Shown one piece after another: positions 43,202-52,000 of a stretch of 64,000 nt of DNA; positions within the stretch are counted from its first letter, which is position 1, and each line of letters begins with the position of its first letter. A program made the translations under genes and the position numbers. The notes below the pieces were generated by a model, which made no database searches, had not been told where the DNA came from, and saw only the letters and a list, made by a program, of their open reading frames with translations. This stretch comes from Cyanobacteria bacterium UBA2855 (GTDB taxonomy: Bacteria > Cyanobacteriota > Vampirovibrionia > Gastranaerophilales > Gastranaerophilaceae). Where the stretch lies: the NCBI GenBank assembly GCA_002350725.1, contig DEFJ01000015.1, positions 14,771 to 78,770 of the forward strand, written 5' to 3'.

Positions 43202-44107
43202 TTAGAACAAATCATCAACATCATCTTTTTTATTTGCGGCAATCGCTTCTTTTATATTCTTATTAAGCAAGTTCATACCGTAAATAAGATTTTCCAAATA
43301 TGGAACAAGATTACTTGCTATACCTGAATTAAGCGCAACTTTAAAATTCTCCGGCAAGTCTGCAACCATATTTTGTAATGCGTTGTTCTGAATTTTTGTT
43401 TCTTTCAATAATTCTAACAAGAATTTTTCCGATGAAATATTGTCAAACAATTTTGACACTGCACTTTGAACGGCATATAACGGTTTTTTACACAAATTAT
43501 TGTAAGCAAGTTTCTCAAAAACAATAAATATCAACGAACAAGATACCGCAACAACTGATACTAACGCAGCTGTCTGCATGGAACCGATAAACCCTGACAA
43601 GGAAGCCAAAGTTTTTTCTTGAGATTCAAAAGTAACTTTTCCGAATGCTAAAGCAATGTTCAAGAATGTAAACAACGGACCGCAACCTGTTAAAATTGTT
43701 GATACTGATTGGATAAATTTATAATTGAATTTTGATGTAACTAAACTGTCTTCTTCAAAGAAATATAACGGATCAACAGTAGTTTGAATATATTGTATTG
43801 TTGAAGATACTTCTTTATATGTAAGGTTATTATTTTGACCCTTTAATGCAATTGACTCAGAAAATACTAACGTATTCTTAAATTCCATCCAAGGTCCCAG
43901 TACATATGGATTGTGAGACATCCATTCATCAATTTCTTTAAATCTGAAATTCAAGTCTGTCTTTTTAAAATTAGACAAAAAACCAAATAATAATTTCAAA
44001 TTTTTGCTTGCAAAAGAGTATTTTTGCGTTGTGTAAATCAGTGATGAAATAAACAGCATTAGCACTACGTCAATAGGTATATCCAAAAATATTTTAAAAA
44101 ATCCCAT
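43202..44107 (-). CDS. ZorA/MotA-like stator subunit
   Basis: A 301-residue membrane protein with predicted helices at about 8-25, 155-178 and 190-215 and charged loops. The segments EWMSHNPYVLGPWMEFKNTLVF and the Phe-Phe-Glu-Glu stretch followed by a GCGPLFTFLNIALAF helix resemble the MotA/TolQ/ExbB-like domain of Zorya ZorA. The long ZorA cytoplasmic tail is missing, and no zorC/zorD-like gene is nearby. I chose the ATG at 44107, which follows GGAGAAATTT; upstream Met codons have no ribosome site. It probably forms a proton channel with the neighbour. Confidence 0.7.
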   Translation of the reverse strand: MGFFKIFLDIPIDVVLMLFISSLIYTTQKYSFASKNLKLLFGFLSNFKKTDLNFRFKEIDEWMSHNPYVLGPWMEFKNTLVFSESIALKGQNNNLTYKEVSSTIQYIQTTVDPLYFFEEDSLVTSKFNYKFIQSVSTILTGCGPLFTFLNIALAFGKVTFESQEKTLASLSGFIGSMQTAALVSVVAVSCSLIFIVFEKLAYNNLCKKPLYAVQSAVSKLFDNISSEKFLLELLKETKIQNNALQNMVADLPENFKVALNSGIASNLVPYLENLIYGMNLLNKNIKEAIAANKKDDVDDLF

Positions 44108-44286
44108 AAATTTCTCCAATCTCAACAAAATTGTAACAAATTTCATAAATAGGGTCAAGTTATTAACCCGTACTTCATTTGCTTGAAGTAGTAGTTTATT
44201 AAGACTTATTAAAAATTTTTGATATTTAAGCAACAAATATTATTTTTGAGTTTTAATGTTAGTGTAAAAGATTTGAAGGTAGTATA

Positions 44287-44895
44287 GTGAATTCGATAAA
44301 TGCAATAAGTGACTTTAAAATACGCAATATAACGAGTAATAAAGTTTTATCTTTTGGGGAAACCAAGTCTGACACAGGGGTAGAATTAGAACGTTCCCCT
44401 CAAAATGATTCCGTCCAAATTCAAAACAGTGATGCAAAAAAAGAACGTAAATCACTGGTAAAAAAATACTTAATCACCGGATTAGCAGCATTGGCAGTTG
44501 TCGGAACTACTGTATATATGATATATAAAAAAGGCAAAATTAATAGTGAATCTAAAGCAATAACTTTAAAACCGGATCCGAACGTGAAATTTGAATCACC
44601 GGTCAAAGCTATTGATTTTGGCAAACTTCCGCAAAACCTTGAAACAGATATTTCAAAATTAAAAAAACAAGGTAAAGTCAACGAGGATGGTACTGAAATT
44701 GTTATAAAATATAAAGATAAAACTATCCGCAAATACCAAATTTCAGCAGGAGAAAATCCTCAAATAGAAAAAGTTTGTGAATATGCATCAGAAGCTCAGG
44801 CTAATCCGTATAGAATAACCGAATTTTCAAACGGTAAACCTTCTCAAATAGAAAATATCAAAAGTGAAATGGACAGCTATATCACCATACTATAA
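44287..44895 (+). CDS. Tagged single-pass membrane protein, 202 aa
   Basis: It starts at a GTG with a GAAGG site upstream. The N-terminus carries the SFGETKS motif (about 22-28), then a polar stretch, a KKERKSLVKK basic segment and one membrane helix (about 61-78), with the rest outside. This is the same plan as several other unknowns in the window. A small C-terminal beta-type region follows. No family is recognised. Confidence 0.65.
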   Translation: MNSINAISDFKIRNITSNKVLSFGETKSDTGVELERSPQNDSVQIQNSDAKKERKSLVKKYLITGLAALAVVGTTVYMIYKKGKINSESKAITLKPDPNVKFESPVKAIDFGKLPQNLETDISKLKKQGKVNEDGTEIVIKYKDKTIRKYQISAGENPQIEKVCEYASEAQANPYRITEFSNGKPSQIENIKSEMDSYITIL

Positions 44896-45657
44896 TAAAG
44901 CTTTTTGGTTCTCTAAATCCTTTAATGCCGTATCAATTTCATCAATAATCAATTGTGCAGCAGTAATACGATTTTCCGCTGTTGTAATAGGTCGCCCTAT
45001 AACCATATAATCAACACCTGATAAAATTGCATCTCTTGGAGTATCAACTCTTACTTGATCATTTACTGATGACCATGTAGGGCGAGTTGCAGGACAAACT
45101 ATTATAAAATTTTCATCATTAATTTCTTTTCTTATACGTTTTGCTTCCTCTGCACTTGCTACTACCCCATCCAGTCCGGATTCATAAGCAACTTTTGCCA
45201 GTTGTAGAGCATAATCCTCTAAACTTCTATCCACACACAACTCAGTAGTTAATGTCCTTTGTCCGAAACTTGAAAGCAGAGTAACCCCTAAAATTACGGG
45301 CGGTTCTTTTTCTAGCCTTTTTGCTGCAGCTTTTACCGCCTTTACACTGCCGGATATCATTTTTGAGCCACCCTGCAAGTGTATATTAAAAAAGTGTATA
45401 TTATTATTTACAAGACTAATACACGCTTTTTGTACAGTGTTTGGGATATCATGGAATTTGCTGTCATAGTAGCATTTTCCTCCTAATTTTTCTATTAATC
45501 TTACTGCTTCAAAGCCGTAACTTACAATTAACGGCAAGCCTATTTTGAAATAACCGACATAGTCTTTTAATTCTGTTACAAGAGTTTCAACTTCTTCTAA
45601 AGTGTCAACGTCAAGTGCCAATATAATCCTATCTTTTGCACTGTTTGGTTTTAACAT
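44890..45657 (-). CDS. pyrF: Orotidine 5'-phosphate decarboxylase
   Basis: This enzyme makes UMP from orotidine monophosphate. The beta/alpha barrel motifs are visible: IILALDVDTLEE, the catalytic DSKFHDIPNTV (Asp-Lys-x-x-Asp type), and VCPATRPTW and DYMVIGRPIT near the phosphate site. Length is normal. A GTG at 45669 is also possible because GGATGGAG lies close; the ATG at 45657 gives the usual N-terminus. It converges on the 202-aa gene with a 6-base overlap. Confidence 0.93.
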   Translation of the reverse strand: MLKPNSAKDRIILALDVDTLEEVETLVTELKDYVGYFKIGLPLIVSYGFEAVRLIEKLGGKCYYDSKFHDIPNTVQKACISLVNNNIHFFNIHLQGGSKMISGSVKAVKAAAKRLEKEPPVILGVTLLSSFGQRTLTTELCVDRSLEDYALQLAKVAYESGLDGVVASAEEAKRIRKEINDENFIIVCPATRPTWSSVNDQVRVDTPRDAILSGVDYMVIGRPITTAENRITAAQLIIDEIDTALKDLENQKALL

Positions 45658-45727
45658 ATTAACTATCACTCCATCCTTTGTTTTTTATATATCATATTTG
45701 AAAAAAGAATGCAAGTTAATAAAAAAA

Positions 45728-45757
45728 CAAAATACCGACTTTAAAAGTCGGTATTTT
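45728..45757 (-). terminator. Terminator after rplA
   Basis: AAAATACCGACTTT/AAAGTCGGTATTTT stem on the minus strand, with a T run. It ends the ribosomal block after rplA, so rplJ-rplL are not in this transcript. Confidence 0.88.
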
Positions 45758-45776
45758 GTAATTCGATATTTGGTTA

Positions 45777-46505
45777 TTAACCGGCTATCAATTCTTTTAC
45801 CTCAGCAGCAAATACCTTAGGATCTAATTTAATACCGGGTCCCATAGTTGTTGCAAGATAAACAGATTTAACAAAAGTACCTTTTGCAGCAGAAGGTTTA
45901 GCTCTTAAAATAGCATCAGCCAATGTTGCATAGTTCTTGATTAAATCTTCTTCGCTAAATTCAGCTTTACCTATAGGGCAGTGAATCATACCTTGTTTAT
46001 CGGCACGGAATTCAACTTTACCTGCTTTAGCATCTTTTACTGCTCTTGCTACATCCATTGTAACAGTACCTGTTTTAGGGTTAGGCATTAAGCCTTTAGG
46101 TCCGAGAACTCTACCGAGTTTACCTAACATACCCATACAATCAGGAGTTGCAATCAATGTATCAAATTCAAACCAACCATCTGAGATTTTATCGATAATT
46201 TCTTCAGCACCTGCAAAATCAGCTCCCGCATCTTTTGCTTCCGTTGCTTTAGCACCTTTTGCGATAACACAAACTCTAACAGTCTTACCTAATCCTGCAG
46301 GTAATACGACTGTTGAACGAATTTGCTGGTCAGCTTGTCTTACGTCAATACCTAATCTCATGTGGCATTCAACAGTTTCATTGAATTTAGACAATTCTTT
46401 AGATATTTCTTTTAATTTTTTAATAGAATCAACTGCAGTTGCCGGTTGAGTGAAATCAGCCAACATTTCCTGCATTTTCTTTTGTTTTTTAGTTAATTTT
46501 GCCAT
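45777..46505 (-). CDS. rplA: 50S ribosomal protein L1
   Basis: The 242-residue protein has the L1 domains: an N-terminal basic helix, VCVIAKGAKATEAKDAG, the signature GKLGRVLGPKGLMPNPKTGTV and GKVEFRADKQGMIHCPIGK. It binds 23S rRNA and moves deacylated tRNA. It follows rplK by 51 bases. In many bacteria L1 represses rplK-rplA translation, and a hairpin lies in the rplK leader. GGAAAGGAAAAG precedes the ATG. Confidence 0.97.
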   Translation of the reverse strand: MAKLTKKQKKMQEMLADFTQPATAVDSIKKLKEISKELSKFNETVECHMRLGIDVRQADQQIRSTVVLPAGLGKTVRVCVIAKGAKATEAKDAGADFAGAEEIIDKISDGWFEFDTLIATPDCMGMLGKLGRVLGPKGLMPNPKTGTVTMDVARAVKDAKAGKVEFRADKQGMIHCPIGKAEFSEEDLIKNYATLADAILRAKPSAAKGTFVKSVYLATTMGPGIKLDPKVFAAEVKELIAG

Positions 46506-46556
46506 TTTTCTTTTCCTTTCATGGTCATAACGTGCTTATTATTGCACTTCCATTAA

Positions 46557-46982
46557 TTAATCTTTTACTGTAACACCCATTGCTCTGCAAGAACCTGCAA
46601 TCATCTTAACTGCTGCATCCATTGTAGTTGCATTCAAGTCATTCATCTTGATTTTAGCAATTTCTTCTAACTGAGCGCGAGTAATTTCAGCAACTTTGTC
46701 TTTATTCGGAACCGCTGATCCTTTAGGGATATTCAACGCTTTCTTAATCAACACCGGTGCCGGTGGAGATTTGATTACGAATGAAAAACTTCTGTCTTCA
46801 TAAACATCAATAATAACAGGGATAATGTATCCTGCTTGAGATTCTGTTTTTGCATTGAATTGCTTACAGAAATCCATAATGTTTACACCGTGCTGACCTA
46901 ATGCAGGACCAACCGGAGGTGACGGATTTGCTTTTCCGGCTTCGATTTGAAGCTTAATTTTTCCTACTACTTTTTTTGCCAT
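46557..46982 (-). CDS. rplK: 50S ribosomal protein L11
   Basis: The 141-residue protein carries the L11 pattern: IKLQIEAGKANPSPPVGPALGQHGVNIM, SFVIKSPPAPVLIKKAL and MDAAVKMIAGSCRAMGV. It forms the GTPase centre with 23S rRNA. AAAAGGAG precedes the ATG. The 97-base leader after nusG carries a GTGG/CCAC hairpin and a GTAG-headed REP palindrome. Confidence 0.97.
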   Translation of the reverse strand: MAKKVVGKIKLQIEAGKANPSPPVGPALGQHGVNIMDFCKQFNAKTESQAGYIIPVIIDVYEDRSFSFVIKSPPAPVLIKKALNIPKGSAVPNKDKVAEITRAQLEEIAKIKMNDLNATTMDAAVKMIAGSCRAMGVTVKD

Positions 46983-46996
46983 TTTTTTCTCCTTTT

Positions 46997-47029
46997 GTGG
47001 TAATAGCGGGGCAGTTAAGTCCCTTCCAC
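46997..47029 (-). promoter_or_regulatory. Hairpin in rplK leader, possible L1 operator
   Basis: On the minus strand GTGG...CCAC close a bulged hairpin that also has an inner GGG/CCC stem. The location 15 bases before rplK matches where L1 protein represses translation in other bacteria, but the sequence does not closely match the L1 consensus I know. Confidence 0.3.
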
Positions 47030-47043
47030 GTTTTTGTACTTGT

Positions 47044-47063
47044 GGTGCAAATACGCACCCTAC
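47044..47063 (-). repeat. GTAG-headed REP palindrome between nusG and rplK
   Basis: GTAG followed by GGTGCGTATTTGCACC on the minus strand. The same family forms the 26841 triplet. Confidence 0.65.
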
Positions 47064-47079
47064 TTTATTTTACTATTGA

Positions 47080-47718
47080 TTATAGTTTATTAATTTGCTT
47101 GTATTCCAACTCTACCGGAGTTTCACGACCGAAGATTGAAACATTTGCACGAAGTTTAGACTTATCAGGATAAACTTCGATAATGTCTGCAATAAAGTCT
47201 GCAAACGGACCTGAAACAATTCTAACTTTATCACCTGCTTTAACATCAAGCTCAATTTTCTGAGTTTGAGATGATGAGCGGTGAAGAATTTTTTTAATTT
47301 CACTTTCTTTAGCAGGGATAGGTCTTTTTGCAGAACCAACAAATTTTGTAACCCCTGCAGTGTGTCTTACAACATACCAGCTGTCTTCGTCCATAATCAT
47401 TTCAACAAGAACATAGCCCGGGAAGATTTTTTCTTCGCGTTCTTGCTTTTTGCCACCCTTGATTTGAGTAACAGTTTTTTGCGGAACTTCTATACGGAAT
47501 ATTTTTTCTCCCATATTCATATATTCTATACGTTTTTCAAGGTTCACTTTTACCTTGTTTTCGTGTCCTGAATATGTGTGAACGATGTACCAACGTTTTT
47601 CGTTGCTTTTAGCTTTTTTAGCTTCTTCTTCGGCTTTTGCTTCTGCTTCTGCAGCTTCTTGCTCAGCCAATTTGTCTTCGTTCAATTCTTCTTCCATTGA
47701 TTTTTGTTTCTTAGTCAT
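47080..47718 (-). CDS. nusG: Transcription factor NusG with acidic N-terminal extension
   Basis: The core is a standard NusG: NGN domain starting KRWYIVHTYSGHENKV (about 42), the EEKIFPGYVLVEM and VRHTAGVTKFVG segments, and a C-terminal KOW domain (AGDKVRIVSGPFADF). The first 41 residues are an added Lys/Glu/Ala-rich leader. The start at 47718 has an AAAGGTGG site, so the extension is likely to be real. It binds RNA polymerase and couples it to ribosomes. Confidence 0.95.
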   Translation of the reverse strand: MTKKQKSMEEELNEDKLAEQEAAEAEAKAEEEAKKAKSNEKRWYIVHTYSGHENKVKVNLEKRIEYMNMGEKIFRIEVPQKTVTQIKGGKKQEREEKIFPGYVLVEMIMDEDSWYVVRHTAGVTKFVGSAKRPIPAKESEIKKILHRSSSQTQKIELDVKAGDKVRIVSGPFADFIADIIEVYPDKSKLRANVSIFGRETPVELEYKQINKL

Positions 47719-47753
47719 AAGCCACCTTTATTCTTTTATTATAAAAATCTGTT

Positions 47754-47978
47754 TTAAAACATGTTTTTAAGTACATCTACAATCCATCTTGTACCATACT
47801 TAAAAATAATGTCCATTAAATACACCGCAATAGTGAAACATGTAACGATAACGATTACGAAAATTGTTTCCATTACAACCTGATTTTTTTCAGGCCAAGT
47901 TATCTTGCCCCACTCTGCGCGTACGCCGCGGAAGTATTTTTTCATTGATTCTAAAAATGCATTAAATGTATTATCCAT
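47754..47978 (-). CDS. secE: Preprotein translocase subunit SecE
   Basis: A 74-residue SecE with a cytoplasmic amphipathic helix (FRGVRAEWGKITWPEKNQV) and one membrane helix (about 37-60). It joins SecY in the translocon. It lies between tRNA-Trp and nusG, the conserved order. Gap to nusG is 35 bases. Confidence 0.93.
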   Translation of the reverse strand: MDNTFNAFLESMKKYFRGVRAEWGKITWPEKNQVVMETIFVIVIVTCFTIAVYLMDIIFKYGTRWIVDVLKNMF

Positions 47979-48002
47979 TTTTTATCCTTTGATTTTATAA
48001 AT

Positions 48003-48075
48003 CGCGCCCTGAAGGACTCGAACCCTCGACATCCGGTTTTGGAGACCGACGTTCTACCAACTGAACTAAGGACGC
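48003..48075 (-). tRNA. tRNA-Trp (CCA anticodon)
   Basis: The 73-base gene folds fully: acceptor GCGTCCT/AGGGCGC, D-stem GTTC/GAAC, anticodon loop with CCA (context CTCCAAAA), and T-arm GAGGG-TTCGAGT-CCTTC, discriminator G. The 3' CCA is not encoded. It sits between rpmG and secE, as in many bacteria. Confidence 0.96.
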
Positions 48076-48193
48076 CTGTTCTTAAAGTGAAATAAGTTAA
48101 TAAGGTAATAAGTGAATAAGTTTTTATGTTGTTTCTACAATGATTTATTTATAAAACCTATTTCCTTATTTCCTTATTTCCCTATTACTTTAA

Positions 48194-48361
48194 CTACTTA
48201 GTTTCCTTGTGTGTAGTATGTTTCTTGCAAGTTGGGCAATATTTGCTCAATTCAAGTCTGTCTTTGATATTCTTTTTATTTTTTACTGTTGTATAGTTTC
48301 TTTCTTTGCAATCTTCGCATGCAAGAACTACCATTCTGTCGTTTTTACCTTTGATACCCAT
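48194..48361 (-). CDS. rpmG: 50S ribosomal protein L33
   Basis: A 55-residue L33: KNDRMVVLACEDCKERNYTT at the start, NIKDRLELSKYCPTCKKHT at the end. The CxxC pairs show the zinc-binding form. The gene heads the rpmG-trnW-secE-nusG-rplK-rplA block. A GGAAGAA purine run precedes the ATG. About 280 AT-rich bases lie between it and the AAA ATPase gene, with no clear feature. Confidence 0.95.
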   Translation of the reverse strand: MGIKGKNDRMVVLACEDCKERNYTTVKNKKNIKDRLELSKYCPTCKKHTTHKETK

Positions 48362-48637
48362 TGTATTCTTCCTTTTTGCTTTGTATTGGTATGACTTGTC
48401 CTTATAAGCCGTTTCGCCGTTTTATTTAATTTTTATTTGCTTTTTAAGAGAGAATGTGGGACAACACATTCTTCAAATAATCGGCTTATGAAATCATGCT
48501 ATTACAAAAATTTTTAAATTGCAATAATTGTAAACAAACAATAAGAAATTTGTTTAAATATATGTAACAAATTATTAATTTACATGGCAAAATTTTTATT
48601 TAGGTGTTTTCATAACTAAAACAAAGGGGTATTTTGC

Positions 48638-50581
48638 ATGAAAATTCAATCTGTAACTAATTTACTTTTTTCAAAAAATGATTTAGAAATTCAAAGAAAA
48701 CACAATCCTCAAAATTCATATACTACCAATAATGTGGCAATAAATTATCAACCGGCAGGATATGATTTGTTGAGGAATCTTTTAGTCCGACCAAATATCA
48801 AATTTACAGGTAATTTTGATAGTGAAAAGGATAAATCGGAAGCTACAAAAGCCTTAATACAAGAAATTAACAGGTTGAAAGCAGAAAAAGAAGCCCTGAT
48901 GATTGTCAATGAAGAGGAAAGAGTTAAGCAGGCAAAAGCAGAGTTAGAGCTGTGCGAATATTTTGAAAAAAACAGATACAAACTTTATACTGCTGCCGAA
49001 AGCGAACGTGAACGCGAATATGACAGCGTTCGGGATAGGCAAAATTGGTGGAACAAAATGTTCTCAATGGAAGCAATGCGTGCCGGTAACAAAGTATTTG
49101 AAAACAGTGAGTACATAAGATGTAGGGATAAATACCTTGTATATAAAGACAGAAAAGAGTTAAATCACAACATAATAGAAAATGCGGAAAAAAGCAAAGA
49201 AGAAAAAGCGTTAAGAATAAAAACTCTTGAAGATTTAATTGCCGCAAAATCTAAATATGCAGACTATACTGCCGTAACAAACTTAATTGAAGAATACATG
49301 AACGGGGAATACGGTATTAATACCAAAATTGCCGGATACGATGATGTTAAACAAGAAATCAATGAGTTTATCGGAAAATTAAATCATGATAAAGGGCATA
49401 TCCCATCTTGTGTATTATTATATGGTGCGATAGGGACAGGCAAATCTACGTTCCTGAAATGCGTAGAAGACAGTGCTAAAGGTAATATCGAAACCGTAAG
49501 ATTTTATTATAATCCAAACGGAGATGTAGACTTTATTACGGCATTTGACAGTTATCTTGAAGAGGCAAAAACAAGATATAAAAACGAAGGAAAAAGAACA
49601 GTGCTATTAATGGATGATGCGGAAGAATATTTTGCAAAAACGCTTGATTCTGCAATGGAGCATAAAGACAATTATACTCCTGATGAACTTGCAAGACTTA
49701 AAGCCATAAATGACAGGGGAACAAATGAAAATGTTTCTCAGTTTAAGCATATTTTTGACGTATTATCCCAAGAACCTAACGGGAATGACAGACATAAATC
49801 AGCAACAACTATATTTATAACAACAAATTATCCGCATTTGATAAATGATGATTTGATGTATAGAGAAGGTAAAGTTCACGCTTTTCACGTAGGTCCTGCG
49901 GAAAACAGAGATTTAGCGGATGTTATTAAGTATTACTTTAATCAGGGTAATGATACTTTAGGTTTTATAAAATTGTTGGGAACGCAATCAGAAGAAATTC
50001 AGCGTGAAAGTTTAAATCATATTGATGAGCTTTCCCCAAGAGGCAGAGCCGTCCTTTTGGATTTATTCAGAAATCATGTTGCAGATAAAGTATTATACAT
50101 AGATTGTGAATCCCCTGATTTTATGAAGATGGCAAAAGTATTTAATCCAAACATTAGACGCGGAGCATACACTAACGATCAAATTGCACACATATCAAGA
50201 CGTGCATTGAGAAAATATACAGAAAATCCAAAAGTTGATTACTTGAAGTATTTTATGGATGAAATGATACATTCAAAACGTGCGATTAGTCCTGATATGC
50301 TAAAACATTACAATCAAATTGAAAAATCCGTAAACTTAATTGCACACCGTCCTGACGGAAATGATGCCGACAGTTACGAAGAATTGTTACATATACTAAT
50401 TTCAGGTAAAAATATAAGCCCTGAGGAACAAGCTTTGATTGATAATTTTGTAGAGGTCAAACGCCCGCGTTTAATTGCACTTGAAGACAAATATAACAGA
50501 GGGTTGCTTGACAGCGACGATGAAGCTGATGAATACATGCAATTGCAGCAAATTTTTGAATTGATTGGTGATGAGGGTTAA
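48638..50581 (+). CDS. Tagged AAA ATPase, 647 aa
   Basis: After an Asn/Ser-rich leader the N-terminus shows NIKFTGNF (53-60), the tag motif, then a long charged coiled coil (about 65-215). An AAA domain follows: Walker A LLYGAIGTGKST (about 260-270), Walker B VLLMDDAEE (about 321-329) and sensor-like TTIFITTNYP. The domain looks FtsH-like or bacterial-type AAA, but no protease domain is present; a large helical C-terminus ends it. The first gene of a cluster with two paralogues and a membrane protein. Confidence 0.75.
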   Translation: MKIQSVTNLLFSKNDLEIQRKHNPQNSYTTNNVAINYQPAGYDLLRNLLVRPNIKFTGNFDSEKDKSEATKALIQEINRLKAEKEALMIVNEEERVKQAKAELELCEYFEKNRYKLYTAAESEREREYDSVRDRQNWWNKMFSMEAMRAGNKVFENSEYIRCRDKYLVYKDRKELNHNIIENAEKSKEEKALRIKTLEDLIAAKSKYADYTAVTNLIEEYMNGEYGINTKIAGYDDVKQEINEFIGKLNHDKGHIPSCVLLYGAIGTGKSTFLKCVEDSAKGNIETVRFYYNPNGDVDFITAFDSYLEEAKTRYKNEGKRTVLLMDDAEEYFAKTLDSAMEHKDNYTPDELARLKAINDRGTNENVSQFKHIFDVLSQEPNGNDRHKSATTIFITTNYPHLINDDLMYREGKVHAFHVGPAENRDLADVIKYYFNQGNDTLGFIKLLGTQSEEIQRESLNHIDELSPRGRAVLLDLFRNHVADKVLYIDCESPDFMKMAKVFNPNIRRGAYTNDQIAHISRRALRKYTENPKVDYLKYFMDEMIHSKRAISPDMLKHYNQIEKSVNLIAHRPDGNDADSYEELLHILISGKNISPEEQALIDNFVEVKRPRLIALEDKYNRGLLDSDDEADEYMQLQQIFELIGDEG

Positions 50582-50589
50582 TAGCTTTC

Positions 50590-51999
50590 ATGAAAACGAC
50601 AGCTATCACTAATTTTAATTTTAATTATGTGAACTTATTTCCAAACCTCTCTAAAAAAAACGATTTTGGAATAAAAGAGGATGCTGTATCTTTTTCCGGC
50701 ATTTATTCGGATAGAACAATAACCGAACTTGCACCGATTATGCGGAAAGAATTGTATTCACTAAAGAAAACTCCGGCTAAAACTCCTTTTGAAAAGGGAA
50801 GAGTCAGTTATAAAAGATTTATTTACCAAAAACTGTTAGATTTATATGAACAATACATAAAAGGCTCTTTTAACAGAGAAACTGCAGAAAATATCAGACG
50901 CATAGAAGTTGAAAGAAAAGAGTACATTAAAAATTCTAAAAAAGGAAACAATTTAAGCGGCGGACTCGGGGAATATATAGATAAATATTTGGGATATCCG
51001 ATTTTTACAAAACTGACAGTAAAAACAAATAACGCAAATCGTTTGCGCAGAATGAAAGCAAAAGAAGATTTTCATAACGGTAGAATTGCTGCCGCTAAAT
51101 CCCCTCTTGTAAAAGAAATGCTCGACAGATTAGGGCTTATCGCAGATGATTACATAAATGGAAACGGAATATATTTTGACAAAATTTCTTTAACTAAAAA
51201 TATTATATCTAATGAGAATATTATACCAAAAGCTCAGTCGCCGATAAAACAGGAAAACTTTATAAAAAGAAAAACAATATCAGAAATGACTCCGGAGGAG
51301 ATCAAGAATTTAAGGTTAGTATCAGCATACGAAAAATTAAGTGCGGAGCAAGCTGTATATTCTGACCGTTTAGCCAAAAATTGGACACAGTCTGATAAAG
51401 ATAGTTACCGTGAAATTACGGATAAATTGGTTGAAATTGAGGATACAATTGTAAATGAAAATATATCCCTGATACCTAAAAAAAATGTAACAGATTTTTC
51501 AAAAAGCTCTCCTCTTAAAGAAAGAGAAATACATTATTATATGCATAATAAAGTTTTTCCTAATATGACTAAAAATGAAGCTTCCGCAATTGACGGAATG
51601 GAAATGTTTGAGATATTCGGGAAAAAAGAAGATGGAAGAATTGGCAGCACAATATTTAGTATGGCACTTGATTTAGCGAGATTGCCACAACAACATAAAA
51701 CCGAAAAAGTTTTTTCAAAATATCTTGATGTAATTGAACAATTCGGAGAAAGAGGAAATTATGAGGATGCCCATTCTGTGGCTGTAGTTTTAACAGATTT
51801 CACTAAAATGGAGAACCCGAATGAAATTAGTAAAGAATCTATTTTACGTGCAATAGATATGATAAAAGATTATTCTCAAGGTTCCAAAAAAGTTCGATTT
51901 GTTTATAATGCATTATCAACAAGCAAACATGGTAATGATGCAGACATAAAATATTCACTACAAGAATTACTAAAAATGATGAAAAGCAGAAAAAATTGA
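50590..51999 (+). CDS. Tagged unknown protein, paralogue A
   Basis: A 469-residue protein with a tag motif (AVSFSGIYSD, about 32-41) after an Asn/Phe-rich start. The C-terminal 210 residues (about 255-469) are clearly related to those of the next gene: DRLAKNWTQSDKDSYREIT, RIGSTIFSMALDLARLP and YEDAHSVAVVLTDF. The N-terminal half (helical, basic) is unique. No family is recognised. It starts 8 bases after the AAA gene and one base before the paralogue, so the three form an operon. Confidence 0.65.
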   Translation: MKTTAITNFNFNYVNLFPNLSKKNDFGIKEDAVSFSGIYSDRTITELAPIMRKELYSLKKTPAKTPFEKGRVSYKRFIYQKLLDLYEQYIKGSFNRETAENIRRIEVERKEYIKNSKKGNNLSGGLGEYIDKYLGYPIFTKLTVKTNNANRLRRMKAKEDFHNGRIAAAKSPLVKEMLDRLGLIADDYINGNGIYFDKISLTKNIISNENIIPKAQSPIKQENFIKRKTISEMTPEEIKNLRLVSAYEKLSAEQAVYSDRLAKNWTQSDKDSYREITDKLVEIEDTIVNENISLIPKKNVTDFSKSSPLKEREIHYYMHNKVFPNMTKNEASAIDGMEMFEIFGKKEDGRIGSTIFSMALDLARLPQQHKTEKVFSKYLDVIEQFGERGNYEDAHSVAVVLTDFTKMENPNEISKESILRAIDMIKDYSQGSKKVRFVYNALSTSKHGNDADIKYSLQELLKMMKSRKN

Positions 52000-52000
52000 T

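Noticed and set aside
42483..44107. A complete Zorya defence system or flagellar motor
   Set aside because: No zorC, zorD or zorE-like gene is adjacent, the ZorA tail is missing, and no flagellar gene is in the window. Only the stator-like pair is supported.
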